Shown: in pieces, positions 44,299 to 53,523 of the stretch
Layout: every line of letters begins with the position of its first letter
Numbering within the stretch: the stretch's first letter is position 1
Source: Sphingobium cupriresistens
GTDB lineage: Bacteria; Pseudomonadota; Alphaproteobacteria; Sphingomonadales; Sphingomonadaceae
DNA length: 64,000 bases
Reading direction: 5' to 3'
Assembly: GCF_004152865.1 (NCBI RefSeq)
Contig: NZ_SEOO01000008.1
Location: 61,090 to 125,089 of the forward strand
Notes under the pieces: model-generated
What the model saw: only the letters and a program-made list of their open reading frames with translations
Databases searched by the model: none
Told to the model about the DNA's origin: nothing
Translations under genes and position numbers: made by a program

Positions 44299-44994
44299 TT
44301 GTCCTGGACCGACGAGCGTATCGACCAGCTCAAGGGGATGTGGGAGCGCGGACTGACCGCCAGCCAGATCGCCGATGAACTCGGCGGGGTCAGCCGCAAT
44401 GCGGTGATCGGCAAGGCGCATCGCCTGGGCCTGCAATCCCGTCCTTCGCCGGTGAAGGCGAATGAGACGCCCAAGAAGGCTGCCGCCCCTGCGCCGCGGA
44501 AACCCGCGACCGCCCCGGATGTGGAAGCGTCGCGCGCCGCCGCGCCGGTCGTGTCGGCTCCGGCGCCCATCCGTGCGCCCGTCGCTGCGCCGGCGGCCCC
44601 TGCGACGCCGACTCCCGCCGCCGCAGCCGCCACCGATGCCCCGCCCCCGCCGCCGCAACCCCGCATCATTTCGGTCGGTCCCGGCGGCTTCCTGCGCCAG
44701 GGTCCGGGCGACCAGCAGGCGCCGATCCCGCCCGCCCCGCCGCGCCGCCTGGTGCCGGCAAAGCCGAGCGCCGAGATTGCGGACAAGACGACGCTGCTCG
44801 ACCTGACCGAGCGGATCTGTAAATGGCCGATGGGGCATCCGGGCGAACCGGACTTTCATTTCTGCGGCGAGCAGGTCAATCCCGGCTTCCCTTATTGCGT
44901 CGAACATTGTGGCCGCGCCTATCAGGCGCAGTTGCCCCGCGGCACACGCCGTCCGCCCCCGCCGCTCCCCTTTGGCGGCCCGCGGGTCCGCTGA
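44299..44994 (+). CDS. gcrA: GcrA cell cycle regulator
   Basis: A 231-aa GcrA. N-terminal DNA-binding region SWTDERIDQLKGMWERG then SQIADELGGVSRNAVIGKAHRLG; an Ala/Pro-rich linker (about 50-150); C-terminal sigma70-interaction region with CKWPMGHPGEPDFHFCGE and the Cys/His cluster. In Caulobacter GcrA activates transcription at methylated GANTC promoters. The TTG start at 44299 has a GAGGAG site at proper spacing. Divergent from the permease. Confidence 0.95.
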   Translation: MSWTDERIDQLKGMWERGLTASQIADELGGVSRNAVIGKAHRLGLQSRPSPVKANETPKKAAAPAPRKPATAPDVEASRAAAPVVSAPAPIRAPVAAPAAPATPTPAAAAATDAPPPPPQPRIISVGPGGFLRQGPGDQQAPIPPAPPRRLVPAKPSAEIADKTTLLDLTERICKWPMGHPGEPDFHFCGEQVNPGFPYCVEHCGRAYQAQLPRGTRRPPPPLPFGGPRVR

Positions 44995-45012
44995 AGCGTC
45001 ACGCCAGACGCG

Positions 45013-45050
45013 AAAAAGGCCCGGCTTCCATTTGGAAGCCGGGCCTTTTT
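45013..45050. terminator. Bidirectional intrinsic terminator
   Basis: A perfect 17-bp stem (45013-45029 with 45034-45050), loop ATTT, with A5 on the left and T5 on the right. It lies between converging gcrA and the beta-barrel gene. Confidence 0.93.
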
Positions 45051-45064
45051 CGTGTTCGTTGCAA

Positions 45065-45904
45065 TCAGAAGCGGAAGCTGGTCGTCACCATCACGCTCTG
45101 CGTGTCGAACTTGTCGCCGCGATTCATGCTGGCGCCGCCCGACGGGGTGATGCGGAAGGGATTGGTCGCCGGGGCCGTGCCCGCGCCGACATCGACGCGA
45201 TAGTCGCCGACATTATAGCGGGTCCACAGATAGCGTGCGCCAATCGAGAAATTATCCGACACCTTGGCTTCGATACCGCCGCCCATCGTGTAGCCCCATG
45301 CATCTTCCTTGCGGTCGACTTCGGTGAAGCTGTTGGCGCCATTGCTGGTGCTGAAGCTGTTCTTCACCTTCGCATAGGCAAGGCCGCCGGTGATGTAAGG
45401 CATGATGCCGCCGGGGGTCGTATAACCCAGGCGGGCGCGCAGGTTGGCGTTATAGTTGATCCGCCGGGTCATGGTGTAGAAAGCCGGCGTCGTGGAATAT
45501 TCGGTCACGCTGTCGCTGACATAGGCTTTGCCCGCTTCGGCGACCACGCCCGCGACGATGCTGCCAAACTGCCGGTCATAGCCGACATGACCCATCCAGC
45601 CGATCGCATCCTTGTCGTCGTCGCAGCCAGCACCTGGCGTGGGGCCGCGCGCCGCGCCGCCGCAGGTGCCCGGCGAAAAGGCGTTGGCGCCCGACGTGGT
45701 GCGGATCACGTCATTATAGTCGCCATCGGCGTCCGTATCGAAACGCAGATGTTCGCCCTGGTCGCTTTTCTGCCAATTATAGCCGAAGGAGCCGCCGACA
45801 TAAGGGCCGCTCCAATCGACCGGCGCGCTGTCCTGCGCAACGGCCGGCATCGCCATGACAAGCGCCAGGGTGGCGCCGAGCGGCGCGATATGCTTGATCT
45901 TCAT
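45065..45904 (-). CDS. Outer membrane beta-barrel protein
   Basis: A 279-aa protein with a signal peptide (MKIKHIAPLGATLALVMAM, cut near AVAQ) and WSGPYVGGSFGYNW, typical of the OmpA-like/opacity barrel family. Alternating aromatic strands follow and the protein ends in SFRF, the aromatic C-terminus needed for BAM insertion. About eight strands are expected. The start at 45904 has a GAGGAG site. The long upstream frame is not real. Confidence 0.9.
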   Translation of the reverse strand: MKIKHIAPLGATLALVMAMPAVAQDSAPVDWSGPYVGGSFGYNWQKSDQGEHLRFDTDADGDYNDVIRTTSGANAFSPGTCGGAARGPTPGAGCDDDKDAIGWMGHVGYDRQFGSIVAGVVAEAGKAYVSDSVTEYSTTPAFYTMTRRINYNANLRARLGYTTPGGIMPYITGGLAYAKVKNSFSTSNGANSFTEVDRKEDAWGYTMGGGIEAKVSDNFSIGARYLWTRYNVGDYRVDVGAGTAPATNPFRITPSGGASMNRGDKFDTQSVMVTTSFRF

Positions 45905-46063
45905 GAATATAGTCTCCTCGCGGGACGGGCCGTTTTCGACCCATCTTCCTGCCGCTAACGAACCCACCGTCCATTTTGTTTCACTGCCTTTTGTGACATA
46001 TCGTTGCTGCCCGGACATGGCTCGGCGCTTGCGCCCGCCGCGCGCCCGCTTATAGCTTACGGC

Positions 46064-48040
46064 ATGTCCGAAGACCTGTTCGCCGCCAACACCCCCGCCA
46101 CCCCGCAATATGATGCTTCCACGATCGAGGTGCTGGAAGGGCTGGAGCCGGTCCGTCGCCGCCCCGGCATGTATATTGGCGGCACCGACGAGCGCGCGCT
46201 GCATCACTTGGCGTCCGAAGTGCTGGACAACAGTATGGACGAGGCCGTCGCCGGTCACGCCACCCGGATCGAGGTGACGCTGGAGACCGGCAACAAGCTG
46301 ACCATTACCGACAATGGCCGCGGCATTCCGGTGGATGCGCATCCCAAATTTCCCGGCAAGTCGGCGCTGGAGGTCATCCTGACCACACTCCATTCGGGCG
46401 GCAAATTCGAGGGCAAGGCCTATGCCACCTCAGGCGGCCTCCATGGCGTTGGCATTTCCGTGGTCAATGCACTGTCGACCGACACGGTGGTCGAAGTCGC
46501 GCGCAGCAAGGAACTGTTTCGCCAGAAATTTGCGCAAGGCCTGCCCGTCACGACGCTGGAAAAAGTCGGTGCGGCGCCCAACCGGCGCGGCACGTTGGTC
46601 AGCTTCGTCCCCGACACCGAGATTTTCGGCGAGCAGAAGTTCAAGCCCGCCCGTCTGCATCGCCTGGCGCGGTCCAAGGCCTATCTGTTCGCGGGCGTCG
46701 AAATCCGCTGGAAATGCGCGCCCGAACTGATCAACGACGATACGCCAGCGGAGGCGGTGTTCCAGTTTCCCGGCGGCCTGGCCGATCATCTGAAGGAACA
46801 GGTGGGCGGCCGCGATTGCGCGACCAGCGTCTTTTTTTCGGGCAATCAGGATTTTCCCGGCACGGCTGGCCGGGTCGAATGGGCGGTCGCCTGGCCGCTG
46901 TGGTCCGATGGCAGCTATAGCTGGTATTGCAACACCATCCCGACCCCCGATGGCGGCACCCATGAAGCGGGCCTGCGCACCGCTCTGGTCAAGGGCATCC
47001 GCGCCTTTGCCGAACTGATCGGGCAGAAGAAGGGCAAGGACATCACCGCCGACGACATCATGACGTCATCGGAAATCATGCTGTCCGTCTTCATCCGCGA
47101 TCCGCAGTTTCAGAGCCAGACCAAGGATCGACTGACCAGCCCCGACGCCGCGCGACTGGTGGAAAATGCGGTGCGCGACCATTTCGACCATTATCTGACC
47201 GACCATATGGATCGGGGCAAGGCGCTGCTCGCCTATGTGCTCGACCGGATGGATGAGCGCCTCAAGCGCAAGCAGGAGAAGGAGGTCAAGCGCAAGACCG
47301 CGACCAACAGCCGCAAACTGCGCTTGCCCGGAAAGCTGACGGATTGTTCGAACGACGACCCGGAAGGTGCTGAAATCTTTCTGGTCGAGGGCGATTCGGC
47401 CGGTGGTTCGGCCAAGCAAGCGCGCGACCGCAAGACCCAGGCGATCCTGCCCCTGCGCGGCAAGATATTGAACGTCGCGTCCGCCAATAACGCCAAGATC
47501 CTGGCCAATCAGGAAATTGCCGACATGATCCTGGCGCTGGGCTGCGGCACGCGCAAGGATTGCAACCCGGATCATCTGCGCTACGAACGCATCGTCATCA
47601 TGACCGACGCCGATGTGGACGGCGCGCATATCGCGACGCTTCTGATGACCTTCTTCTTTCAGGAAATGCCCGAACTGGTGCGGCGCGGGCATCTCTATCT
47701 CGCCCAGCCGCCGCTCTATCGGCTCGTGGCGGGCGGCAAGAGCCTCTACGCCAAGGACGACGCCCATCGCGAACAGCTGATGGCGAAGGAGTTCAAGGGC
47801 AAGAAGGTAGAAGTCAGCCGCTTCAAGGGGCTGGGCGAAATGAACCCCATGCAATTGCGCGAAACCACCATGGACCCCAAGACCCGGATGCTGATCCGCA
47901 TCACCCTGCCCGACGATATCGAGGATCGGCAGCAGGTGCGCGATCTGGTCGACCGGCTGATGGGCACCAACCCCGCGCATCGCTTCGCCTTCATCCAGGA
48001 AAATGCCGCGGCGGTGGACGAGGAAGCGATCGACGCTTGA
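46064..48040 (+). CDS. parE: DNA topoisomerase IV subunit B
   Basis: A 658-aa ATPase subunit partnering ParC (at 23.0-25.3 kb). GHKL fold: VRRRPGMYIGG, EVLDNSMDEAV, ITDNGRGIPVD, GLHGVGISVVNAL; TOPRIM: LVEGDSAGGSAKQARDR, LPLRGKILNV and MTDADVDGAHI. The ATG at 46064 is chosen because the family starts there. The two topoisomerase IV genes are about 20 kb apart and oppositely oriented. Confidence 0.97.
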   Translation: MSEDLFAANTPATPQYDASTIEVLEGLEPVRRRPGMYIGGTDERALHHLASEVLDNSMDEAVAGHATRIEVTLETGNKLTITDNGRGIPVDAHPKFPGKSALEVILTTLHSGGKFEGKAYATSGGLHGVGISVVNALSTDTVVEVARSKELFRQKFAQGLPVTTLEKVGAAPNRRGTLVSFVPDTEIFGEQKFKPARLHRLARSKAYLFAGVEIRWKCAPELINDDTPAEAVFQFPGGLADHLKEQVGGRDCATSVFFSGNQDFPGTAGRVEWAVAWPLWSDGSYSWYCNTIPTPDGGTHEAGLRTALVKGIRAFAELIGQKKGKDITADDIMTSSEIMLSVFIRDPQFQSQTKDRLTSPDAARLVENAVRDHFDHYLTDHMDRGKALLAYVLDRMDERLKRKQEKEVKRKTATNSRKLRLPGKLTDCSNDDPEGAEIFLVEGDSAGGSAKQARDRKTQAILPLRGKILNVASANNAKILANQEIADMILALGCGTRKDCNPDHLRYERIVIMTDADVDGAHIATLLMTFFFQEMPELVRRGHLYLAQPPLYRLVAGGKSLYAKDDAHREQLMAKEFKGKKVEVSRFKGLGEMNPMQLRETTMDPKTRMLIRITLPDDIEDRQQVRDLVDRLMGTNPAHRFAFIQENAAAVDEEAIDA

Positions 48041-48048
48041 ATAGGGCT

Positions 48049-49377
48049 ATGGTCCGTCAGAAGCGTGCTGCCGCTTTCGCAGGAGTCCGCTGTGCCAGGC
48101 TCCTTGTCCTGCTATCCCTATTCGTCATGGCCGTATTTCCTTCCCCTTCCCGTGCTGCCCCCTCCCCCGCCTATCAGGCCCGTGCGGTACAACTGCTCCG
48201 CATCCTCAGCGCGCCCGGCGGCGAGGAGGCCTATTTCTCTACCCTCTTTCTCGACGCCGTGCCGGTGGATCGCTGGCGCGCCATCGCCGCCGACCTGCGC
48301 GCCCAGCATGGCGAACCGCTTTCGCTCGGCGCGGTGCGGACCGACAGCGCCACTGCCGGGCAGGTCGAAATCCGCTATGAACGCGCCACTGTAGGCTTTA
48401 CCCTGGTGGTCGCGCCGCAAACGCCCCATCTGGTCGTCGGCCTGCATATCGTGGGCGCCCGCACCGCCAATGACAGCCTGGACAAGGTCATGGCCGACGT
48501 CGCCGCCTTGCCCGGCGCCACCGCCGTCGCGATCGCGCAACTGACCGACTCCGGTCCGCAATGGCTGCATGTCCATCGCGCCGACGCGCAGATGGCGACC
48601 GGCTCCAGCTTCAAGCTGTATATCCTCGCCGAACTGGCGCGCGCGGCGGCGGCGCGCGAGCGACGGTGGAGCGATGTCATTCCTCTAGGCCCGAAAAGCT
48701 TTTCCGGGCGGCTGATGAACTGGCCCGACCGTGCGCCGATGACGCTGCACAGCTTGGCCACGGCGATGATCGCCGAAAGCGACAATAGCGCGAGCGATAC
48801 GCTGCTTCGCGCGCTGGGGCGGGATCGGGTAGACGCCATGCTGGCCACGACCGGCCATTCAGAGGCGGCCAAAGCGCTGCCTATACTCAGCACCGCCGAA
48901 GCCTTCGCGCTCAAAATGCCCGTCAATGCCGACCTGCGCCACCGTTACGCAACGGGATCGCTCGCTGACCGTCGCGGGCTGCTGCACGATGCGGCTCGCC
49001 GCCTGACCGCCGACAAGGTGGATGTGGGCAGCGTGGCCGAAATACCCACGGCGATCGACAGCATCGAATGGTTCGCATCATCAAGGGACATGATCGGCCT
49101 GCTCGACTGGCTGCGCCTGCATGGCGGCGACGCGCTGCCGATCCTGGCCGTCAACCCCGGCATCGCGCCCGCCGATGCGAAACGCTGGCGCTATCTGGGC
49201 TATAAGGGCGGCAGCGAACCCGGCGTGATGGCGATGAACATGCTGGGCCAGGCACCGAACGGCGCTTGGTATGCCGTCAGCGGCAGTTGGAACAACCCGA
49301 CGGCGCGGGTGGATGAAGGAAAGTTCGTGGCGCTGATGACGCGGGCGATGAATCTGGCGGCGGCAGATGGGCGTTGA
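48049..49377 (+). CDS. Periplasmic beta-lactamase-like serine hydrolase, two domains
   Basis: A 442-aa protein with a signal peptide (helix LLVLLSLFVMAVF, cut near SRA) and an N-terminal domain (about 40-150) of unclear fold. The C-terminal class A beta-lactamase-like domain has the SxxK pair S186-K189 (GSSFKLY), SDN (244-246) and KGG (386-388) in place of KTG. The general-base Glu of class A enzymes (ExxLN) is not evident. The layout resembles ORF12/LpqF-type esterases rather than resistance enzymes. It follows parE by 8 bases. Confidence 0.85.
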   Translation: MVRQKRAAAFAGVRCARLLVLLSLFVMAVFPSPSRAAPSPAYQARAVQLLRILSAPGGEEAYFSTLFLDAVPVDRWRAIAADLRAQHGEPLSLGAVRTDSATAGQVEIRYERATVGFTLVVAPQTPHLVVGLHIVGARTANDSLDKVMADVAALPGATAVAIAQLTDSGPQWLHVHRADAQMATGSSFKLYILAELARAAAARERRWSDVIPLGPKSFSGRLMNWPDRAPMTLHSLATAMIAESDNSASDTLLRALGRDRVDAMLATTGHSEAAKALPILSTAEAFALKMPVNADLRHRYATGSLADRRGLLHDAARRLTADKVDVGSVAEIPTAIDSIEWFASSRDMIGLLDWLRLHGGDALPILAVNPGIAPADAKRWRYLGYKGGSEPGVMAMNMLGQAPNGAWYAVSGSWNNPTARVDEGKFVALMTRAMNLAAADGR

Positions 49378-49483
49378 TGACGACCACGTCTTATTCGCCG
49401 ACTTTCTTAAACCCGGAAAAGTGAGATCCCGGCCTTCGCTGGGACAACCATAGTGAGTGGCTGAAAATGGCCGACGACAGCCC

Positions 49484-50275
49484 TTACCCCGTCAGCGCCT
49501 CGACCAGCGCCTTGACCTTCTTCTGCCGCCATTGCGGCAACGGCGCGATCAGCCAATAAGCGAGCAGCGTCGGGGTCGTATCGCCCACCTGCCGCACCCG
49601 GCCCGCCGCCAGATCAGCCTGCGCCAGCAGCAGCGGCACGCGCGCACGGCCAAAGCCGCTGGCCGCCGCCTCGATCGCCAGCCCTCCATCGGCAACGCGA
49701 ATGATCGCGGGCTTGTCGCCCGCCGGGCAACCTGGCCAATCGATGCGATGATCGGGGCCACCCGCCGCCGCCTCGACCGTGACATAGGCGGCTTCGCCGA
49801 TCTTGACGCCTTCATGCTCGCCCGCGCCGTCGGCCAGGCGGATCGCGATGTCCAGATTGGCTTCGGTGAAATCGAGCGCCTCGTCCGCAGCGATCAGCTG
49901 GAACGTCAGGTCGGACTGGCCGGCGGCATAGGCGGCCAGACGCGGCTGAAGCCATTTGCCCGTGATGTCGCGCGGCGCGGCGATGGTCAGCGCATGGCTG
50001 GACTGGCCCGCCTGCATCGCCCGCACCGCTTCCTCGAACTCCAGGAAGCCGGCGCGCAGCGCGTCAAGGCCGCCCTCCGTTTCCGGCGTCAATTCCAACC
50101 CCTTGGGCGTGCGGCGGAAGAGGACGACGCCCAGCATATCCTCCAACGCGCGAATCTGTTGCCCCACGGCGGCCGGCGTCACCGCCAGTTCGTCCGCGGC
50201 ACGGGTGAAGGATAGGTGCCGCGCGGCCGCGTCCAGCACGCGCAGACCGTTGAGCGGCAAATGGGTCCGCTTCAT
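49484..50275 (-). CDS. LysR family transcriptional regulator (GcvA-like)
   Basis: A 263-aa LysR regulator, slightly short for the family. HTH: LPLNGLRVLDAAARHLSF then TRAADELAVTPAAVGQQI; the effector domain ends in YWLIAPLPQWRQKK. The N-terminus is typical of the GcvA branch. Its ATG overlaps the apaG stop by four bases (ATGA), so it forms an operon with apaG. Target genes unknown. Confidence 0.9.
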   Translation of the reverse strand: MKRTHLPLNGLRVLDAAARHLSFTRAADELAVTPAAVGQQIRALEDMLGVVLFRRTPKGLELTPETEGGLDALRAGFLEFEEAVRAMQAGQSSHALTIAAPRDITGKWLQPRLAAYAAGQSDLTFQLIAADEALDFTEANLDIAIRLADGAGEHEGVKIGEAAYVTVEAAAGGPDHRIDWPGCPAGDKPAIIRVADGGLAIEAAASGFGRARVPLLLAQADLAAGRVRQVGDTTPTLLAYWLIAPLPQWRQKKVKALVEALTG

Positions 50276-50670
50276 TCGGCCACCGCCGGGGCGATCAGGG
50301 CGAAATGGGGGATCGCCACATCGAACGTCTCACCGCCAACGCCGATCATCCGATAGCTGCCCTTCATCGATCCGGTCGGCGTATTGAGAGGGCAACCCGA
50401 TACATAGTCATAGCTTTTCCCCGGCTGCACCACGGGTTGCTCCCCCACGACGCCATCGCCATCGACCATATGCTGGACCCCGCGGCCATCAGTGATGATC
50501 CAATGGCGGGTCAGGAGCTGCACCGGCTGGTCACCCTGATTTTCGATGCGGATATGATAGGCCCAGAACCAGCGGCCCCGGTCCGGCTCCGACTGTTCGG
50601 GCAGGAAGGTGACCGCGACATGGACGATGATGTCCCGCGTGGTGGCGTGGAAGGGGAAGAGCGCGTTCAC
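50272..50670 (-). CDS. apaG: ApaG protein
   Basis: A 132-aa ApaG with the immunoglobulin-like fold: RWFWAYHIRIENQGDQPVQL then RHWIITDGRG and VVGEQPVVQPGKSYDYVSG, and the closing GSMKGSYRM. The family is linked to cobalt/magnesium effects and diadenosine tetraphosphate metabolism; the precise function is not known. It overlaps the LysR start and follows metZ by 32 bases on the same strand. Confidence 0.93.
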   Translation of the reverse strand: MNALFPFHATTRDIIVHVAVTFLPEQSEPDRGRWFWAYHIRIENQGDQPVQLLTRHWIITDGRGVQHMVDGDGVVGEQPVVQPGKSYDYVSGCPLNTPTGSMKGSYRMIGVGGETFDVAIPHFALIAPAVAE

Positions 50671-50702
50671 GTCTCAGAAATGCGCCCTAACCCCCTCATT
50701 CG

Positions 50703-51911
50703 TCAACGCCCTATCGAACGCAGCGCCTGATCGAGGTCGGCGATGACATCGTCCGCATCCTCCAGACCGACGTTGAGGCGCAGCATGTCTTCGGTGATGC
50801 CTACTTCCAGCCGCGCCGCTTCCGCCATGCCGAAATGGGTGGTCGAGGCAGGGTGGGTCATCAACGAACGCGAATCGCCGATATTGTTGCTGATGTCGAC
50901 CAGTTCCAGGCCGTTGAGCAGGCCGTGCGCCTCCGCCCGGCCACCACCGACATAGAGCGAGAAGATCGGGCCGGCCATGGCCATCTGACTCATGGCGAGC
51001 GCGTGCTGGGGATGGCTTTGCAGGCCGGGATAGAGCACCTTGGCGACGCGCCCTTCGAGGAAGGCGGCTACCTTCAGCGCATTTTCGCTCTGGCGGCGGA
51101 TGCGCAGGTCGAGCGTTTCCAGCCCCTTGAGCACCACCCAGGCGTTGAAGGCGGCGAGTGTGGGGCCGGTGTTGCGGTGGAAGGGCAGCAGGACATTGTC
51201 GATCCAGTCGCGCGTGCCGCAAATGGCGCCGGCCAGGACGCGGCCCTGCCCGTCCATCATCTTGGTCGCGCTATAGGCCACGACGTCCGCGCCGAAGTCC
51301 ATTGGCCGCTGCAAGGCGGGCGTGGCGAAAGCATTGTCCACAACACTGGTGATGCCATGCGCCCTGGCGATGGCGCAGACCGCCGCGAGATCGACGATGT
51401 CCATCGTCGGGTTGGCGGGTGTTTCAAAGAAGAAGACCTTGGTATTGGGCCGGATCGCCGCTTGCCAGGCTGCGGTGTCGCTGCCATCGATCGTGGTCGT
51501 TTCGATCCCGAATTTGGGCAACAGCGTGTCGGTCAGCCAGCGGCACGAGCCGAAGGCCGCCTTGGCGCCCACGACATGATCGCCCGCCGACAGCTGGCAC
51601 AGCAGCGCGGCAGTCATTGCAGCCATGCCGGTGGCGGTGGCGCGGCAGGCCTGCGCCCCTTCGAGCAGGGCGATGCGCTGTTCCAGCATCTCCACCGTCG
51701 GGTTCTGGAGCCGCGAATAGGTCATGCCTTGCTGTTCACCAGCGAAGCGCGCGGCCGCGTCCTCCGCCCGGTCGTAGCTATAGCCGCTGGTCAGGAACAG
51801 GGCTTCGGAGGTCTCGCCATATTCGCTGCGCGCCGTGCCGCCCCGGATCGCGAGCGTCGCGGGTTTCCAGCTCTTGGTGATGTCGGGATTTTGTCCGCTC
51901 TTGCGCTTCAT
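50703..51911 (-). CDS. metZ: O-succinylhomoserine sulfhydrylase
   Basis: A 402-aa PLP enzyme of the Cys/Met metabolism family, making homocysteine from O-succinylhomoserine and sulfide. Features: YSRLQNPTVEMLE, ATATGMAA, FFFETPANPTMDIVD, PLP lysine in SATKMMDGQGR and RLNVGLEDADD-type ending. The MetZ assignment rests on similarity of these motifs; cystathionine synthase or lyase is less likely. Its ATG overlaps the threonine-dehydratase-like stop by four bases. Confidence 0.92.
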   Translation of the reverse strand: MKRKSGQNPDITKSWKPATLAIRGGTARSEYGETSEALFLTSGYSYDRAEDAAARFAGEQQGMTYSRLQNPTVEMLEQRIALLEGAQACRATATGMAAMTAALLCQLSAGDHVVGAKAAFGSCRWLTDTLLPKFGIETTTIDGSDTAAWQAAIRPNTKVFFFETPANPTMDIVDLAAVCAIARAHGITSVVDNAFATPALQRPMDFGADVVAYSATKMMDGQGRVLAGAICGTRDWIDNVLLPFHRNTGPTLAAFNAWVVLKGLETLDLRIRRQSENALKVAAFLEGRVAKVLYPGLQSHPQHALAMSQMAMAGPIFSLYVGGGRAEAHGLLNGLELVDISNNIGDSRSLMTHPASTTHFGMAEAARLEVGITEDMLRLNVGLEDADDVIADLDQALRSIGR

Positions 51912-52906
51912 ATCGCTTTCCGCATGTCCTGATTCACTTGCGGCGTGGCGCCGCCCAATATCTCGGCCATCTGGCTCATGTCGCCATTACCGCCCGACAG
52001 GATAACCGCAACCTTCTTGCCGCGCATTCGGTCCTTTTCCTGCAAAAGCGCGGCCAGAGCAACGGCGCCTGCCCCTTCGGCGAGGTTATGCGTATCCTGC
52101 CAGTAGATGCGGATCGCCTGCGCCACCTCATCATCGGTGACGCCCACGAAGCGATCGGCGCGCGGCCCGAAATAGTCGAGCGCCGCCTGGACCGGGGTGC
52201 AGACCGCGACGCCATCGGCAAAGGTGTAGGCGGTTGGGCTAGACACCAATCGTCCGGCTTCGAAGCTGCGCTTGGCCGCATCGACATGGGCGGACACGAC
52301 GCCGACCACCTTGGTCTTCAGGCCCAGCGCATCGCGCGCGGCGATCGTGCCGCACAGGCCGGATCCGCAGCCGACCGGGACATAGACGGTATCAAGGTCG
52401 GGCACCGCATCGAATAGTTCCAGGCCATAGCTGGCAACGCCGCGCACCAGTTCGTCATGATAGGCCGGGACCATGAATAGGCCCTGCTGCGCCGACAGGC
52501 GGATCGCTTCGGCCTTCGCGCTGTCGAAATCATGGCCATGTTCGATCAATGTCGCGCCGAATGCGCGCATCGCCGCATTCTTTTCAAGGGCATTGCCATG
52601 GGGCACGACGATGGTGGCGGCGATACCGGCGGCGGTCGCGGCGCGCACCTGCGCCTGGCCGTGATTGCCGCGGGTCGCGGTGATGATGCCCTTCACCTCC
52701 GGATGGGTGCGCCGCAGCCAGTCGATATAGGTGATCGCGCCCCGCGCCTTGAACGCGCCGGTGGGCGTGTGATTCTCATGCTTGACCCACAGGTCGCAGC
52801 CGGCCCGCTGGCCCAACAGCGGCCAGGCATATTGCGGGGTCGGCGGAACCTGGGCATGGACCATGTCGGCGGCGGCGCGGAGGCTGGACAGGGAGAAATC
52901 GTTCAT
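51908..52906 (-). CDS. Threonine/serine dehydratase-like PLP enzyme
   Basis: A 332-aa fold-type II PLP enzyme. PLP lysine in TPTGAFKARGAI, ATRGNHGQAQ, and the glycine loop VPVGCGSGLCG; Ser/Gly region LSGGNGDMS at the end. It lacks the ACT regulatory domain of IlvA, so it is a short threonine or serine dehydratase (or racemase) type. Overlaps metZ. The start at 52906 follows no unusual site; the upstream frame is not family-like. Confidence 0.9.
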   Translation of the reverse strand: MNDFSLSSLRAAADMVHAQVPPTPQYAWPLLGQRAGCDLWVKHENHTPTGAFKARGAITYIDWLRRTHPEVKGIITATRGNHGQAQVRAATAAGIAATIVVPHGNALEKNAAMRAFGATLIEHGHDFDSAKAEAIRLSAQQGLFMVPAYHDELVRGVASYGLELFDAVPDLDTVYVPVGCGSGLCGTIAARDALGLKTKVVGVVSAHVDAAKRSFEAGRLVSSPTAYTFADGVAVCTPVQAALDYFGPRADRFVGVTDDEVAQAIRIYWQDTHNLAEGAGAVALAALLQEKDRMRGKKVAVILSGGNGDMSQMAEILGGATPQVNQDMRKAI

Positions 52907-53021
52907 CCCGTCGCCCCTAATGGCTATGCAGAGTGTAGGACAGAACCGATAGTGCGCAATTGGCCCTGTAAGTGGCCCTGCCCGACCAGTCCGGCCAGCC
53001 TGTCCGGTCAAACCAAGCCCG

Positions 53022-53441
53022 TCAGGCGGCGCGGCGCGGCGCGTCCACCATCAGCGGGTGAAGATGCCGCTCCTCCCATGTCATCCGGTCCAGCAGGCCC
53101 TGTTGCAGTTCCAGCACGGCGTCGCGATAGCCGTGCCAGTCCTGGGTGATCTGCGCCGGGGTCCAGTCCTTGATATGATCGCTGTAGCGCAGGAACAGGG
53201 CGACCATCGCGCGGCTGTGATCGCGCATGACAGAGTCCGCCTGCGCCGCCGTCGACCCGCTGCGCAGCGCCACCACCAGCGCATCTTCCCGGCCCATATG
53301 GTCGCGGAACAGTTGCGAAAAGGCGATGCGCCGGCGGGCGATGTCCGGCAGCGCCTCCGGCCCGCGGGTGCGCATGATATGCGCAAATTCCCCCATCATG
53401 CCCCGCAGGGCATCATGGTCCCGTGTCAATTGCATCAACAT
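53022..53441 (-). CDS. Hemerythrin-like (HHE) domain protein
   Basis: A 139-aa four-helix protein with HHE-type metal ligands: TRDHDALRGMM, LFRDHMGREDALV, MRDHSRAM and WEERHLHPLM. Such proteins bind di-iron and are tied to oxygen, NO or redox sensing, or iron handling. The ATG at 53441 has GGGGA six bases upstream; ATGs at 53462 and 53435 are possible. It stands upstream of the dehydratase by 115 bases. Confidence 0.85.
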   Translation of the reverse strand: MLMQLTRDHDALRGMMGEFAHIMRTRGPEALPDIARRRIAFSQLFRDHMGREDALVVALRSGSTAAQADSVMRDHSRAMVALFLRYSDHIKDWTPAQITQDWHGYRDAVLELQQGLLDRMTWEERHLHPLMVDAPRRAA

Positions 53442-53523
53442 AGTGCGTCCCCGTTTTCCCATTAGATCGGTCGAAGGACGCAAAAGTTAAGGAAATTTCC
53501 CGGCTATGCGACGAACCGAGCGG

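Noticed and set aside
49378..49483. Second REP-like repeat
   Set aside because: Only a partial arm (GATCCCGGCCTTCGCTGGGA) is present without its inverted mate, so it is at most a decayed fragment.
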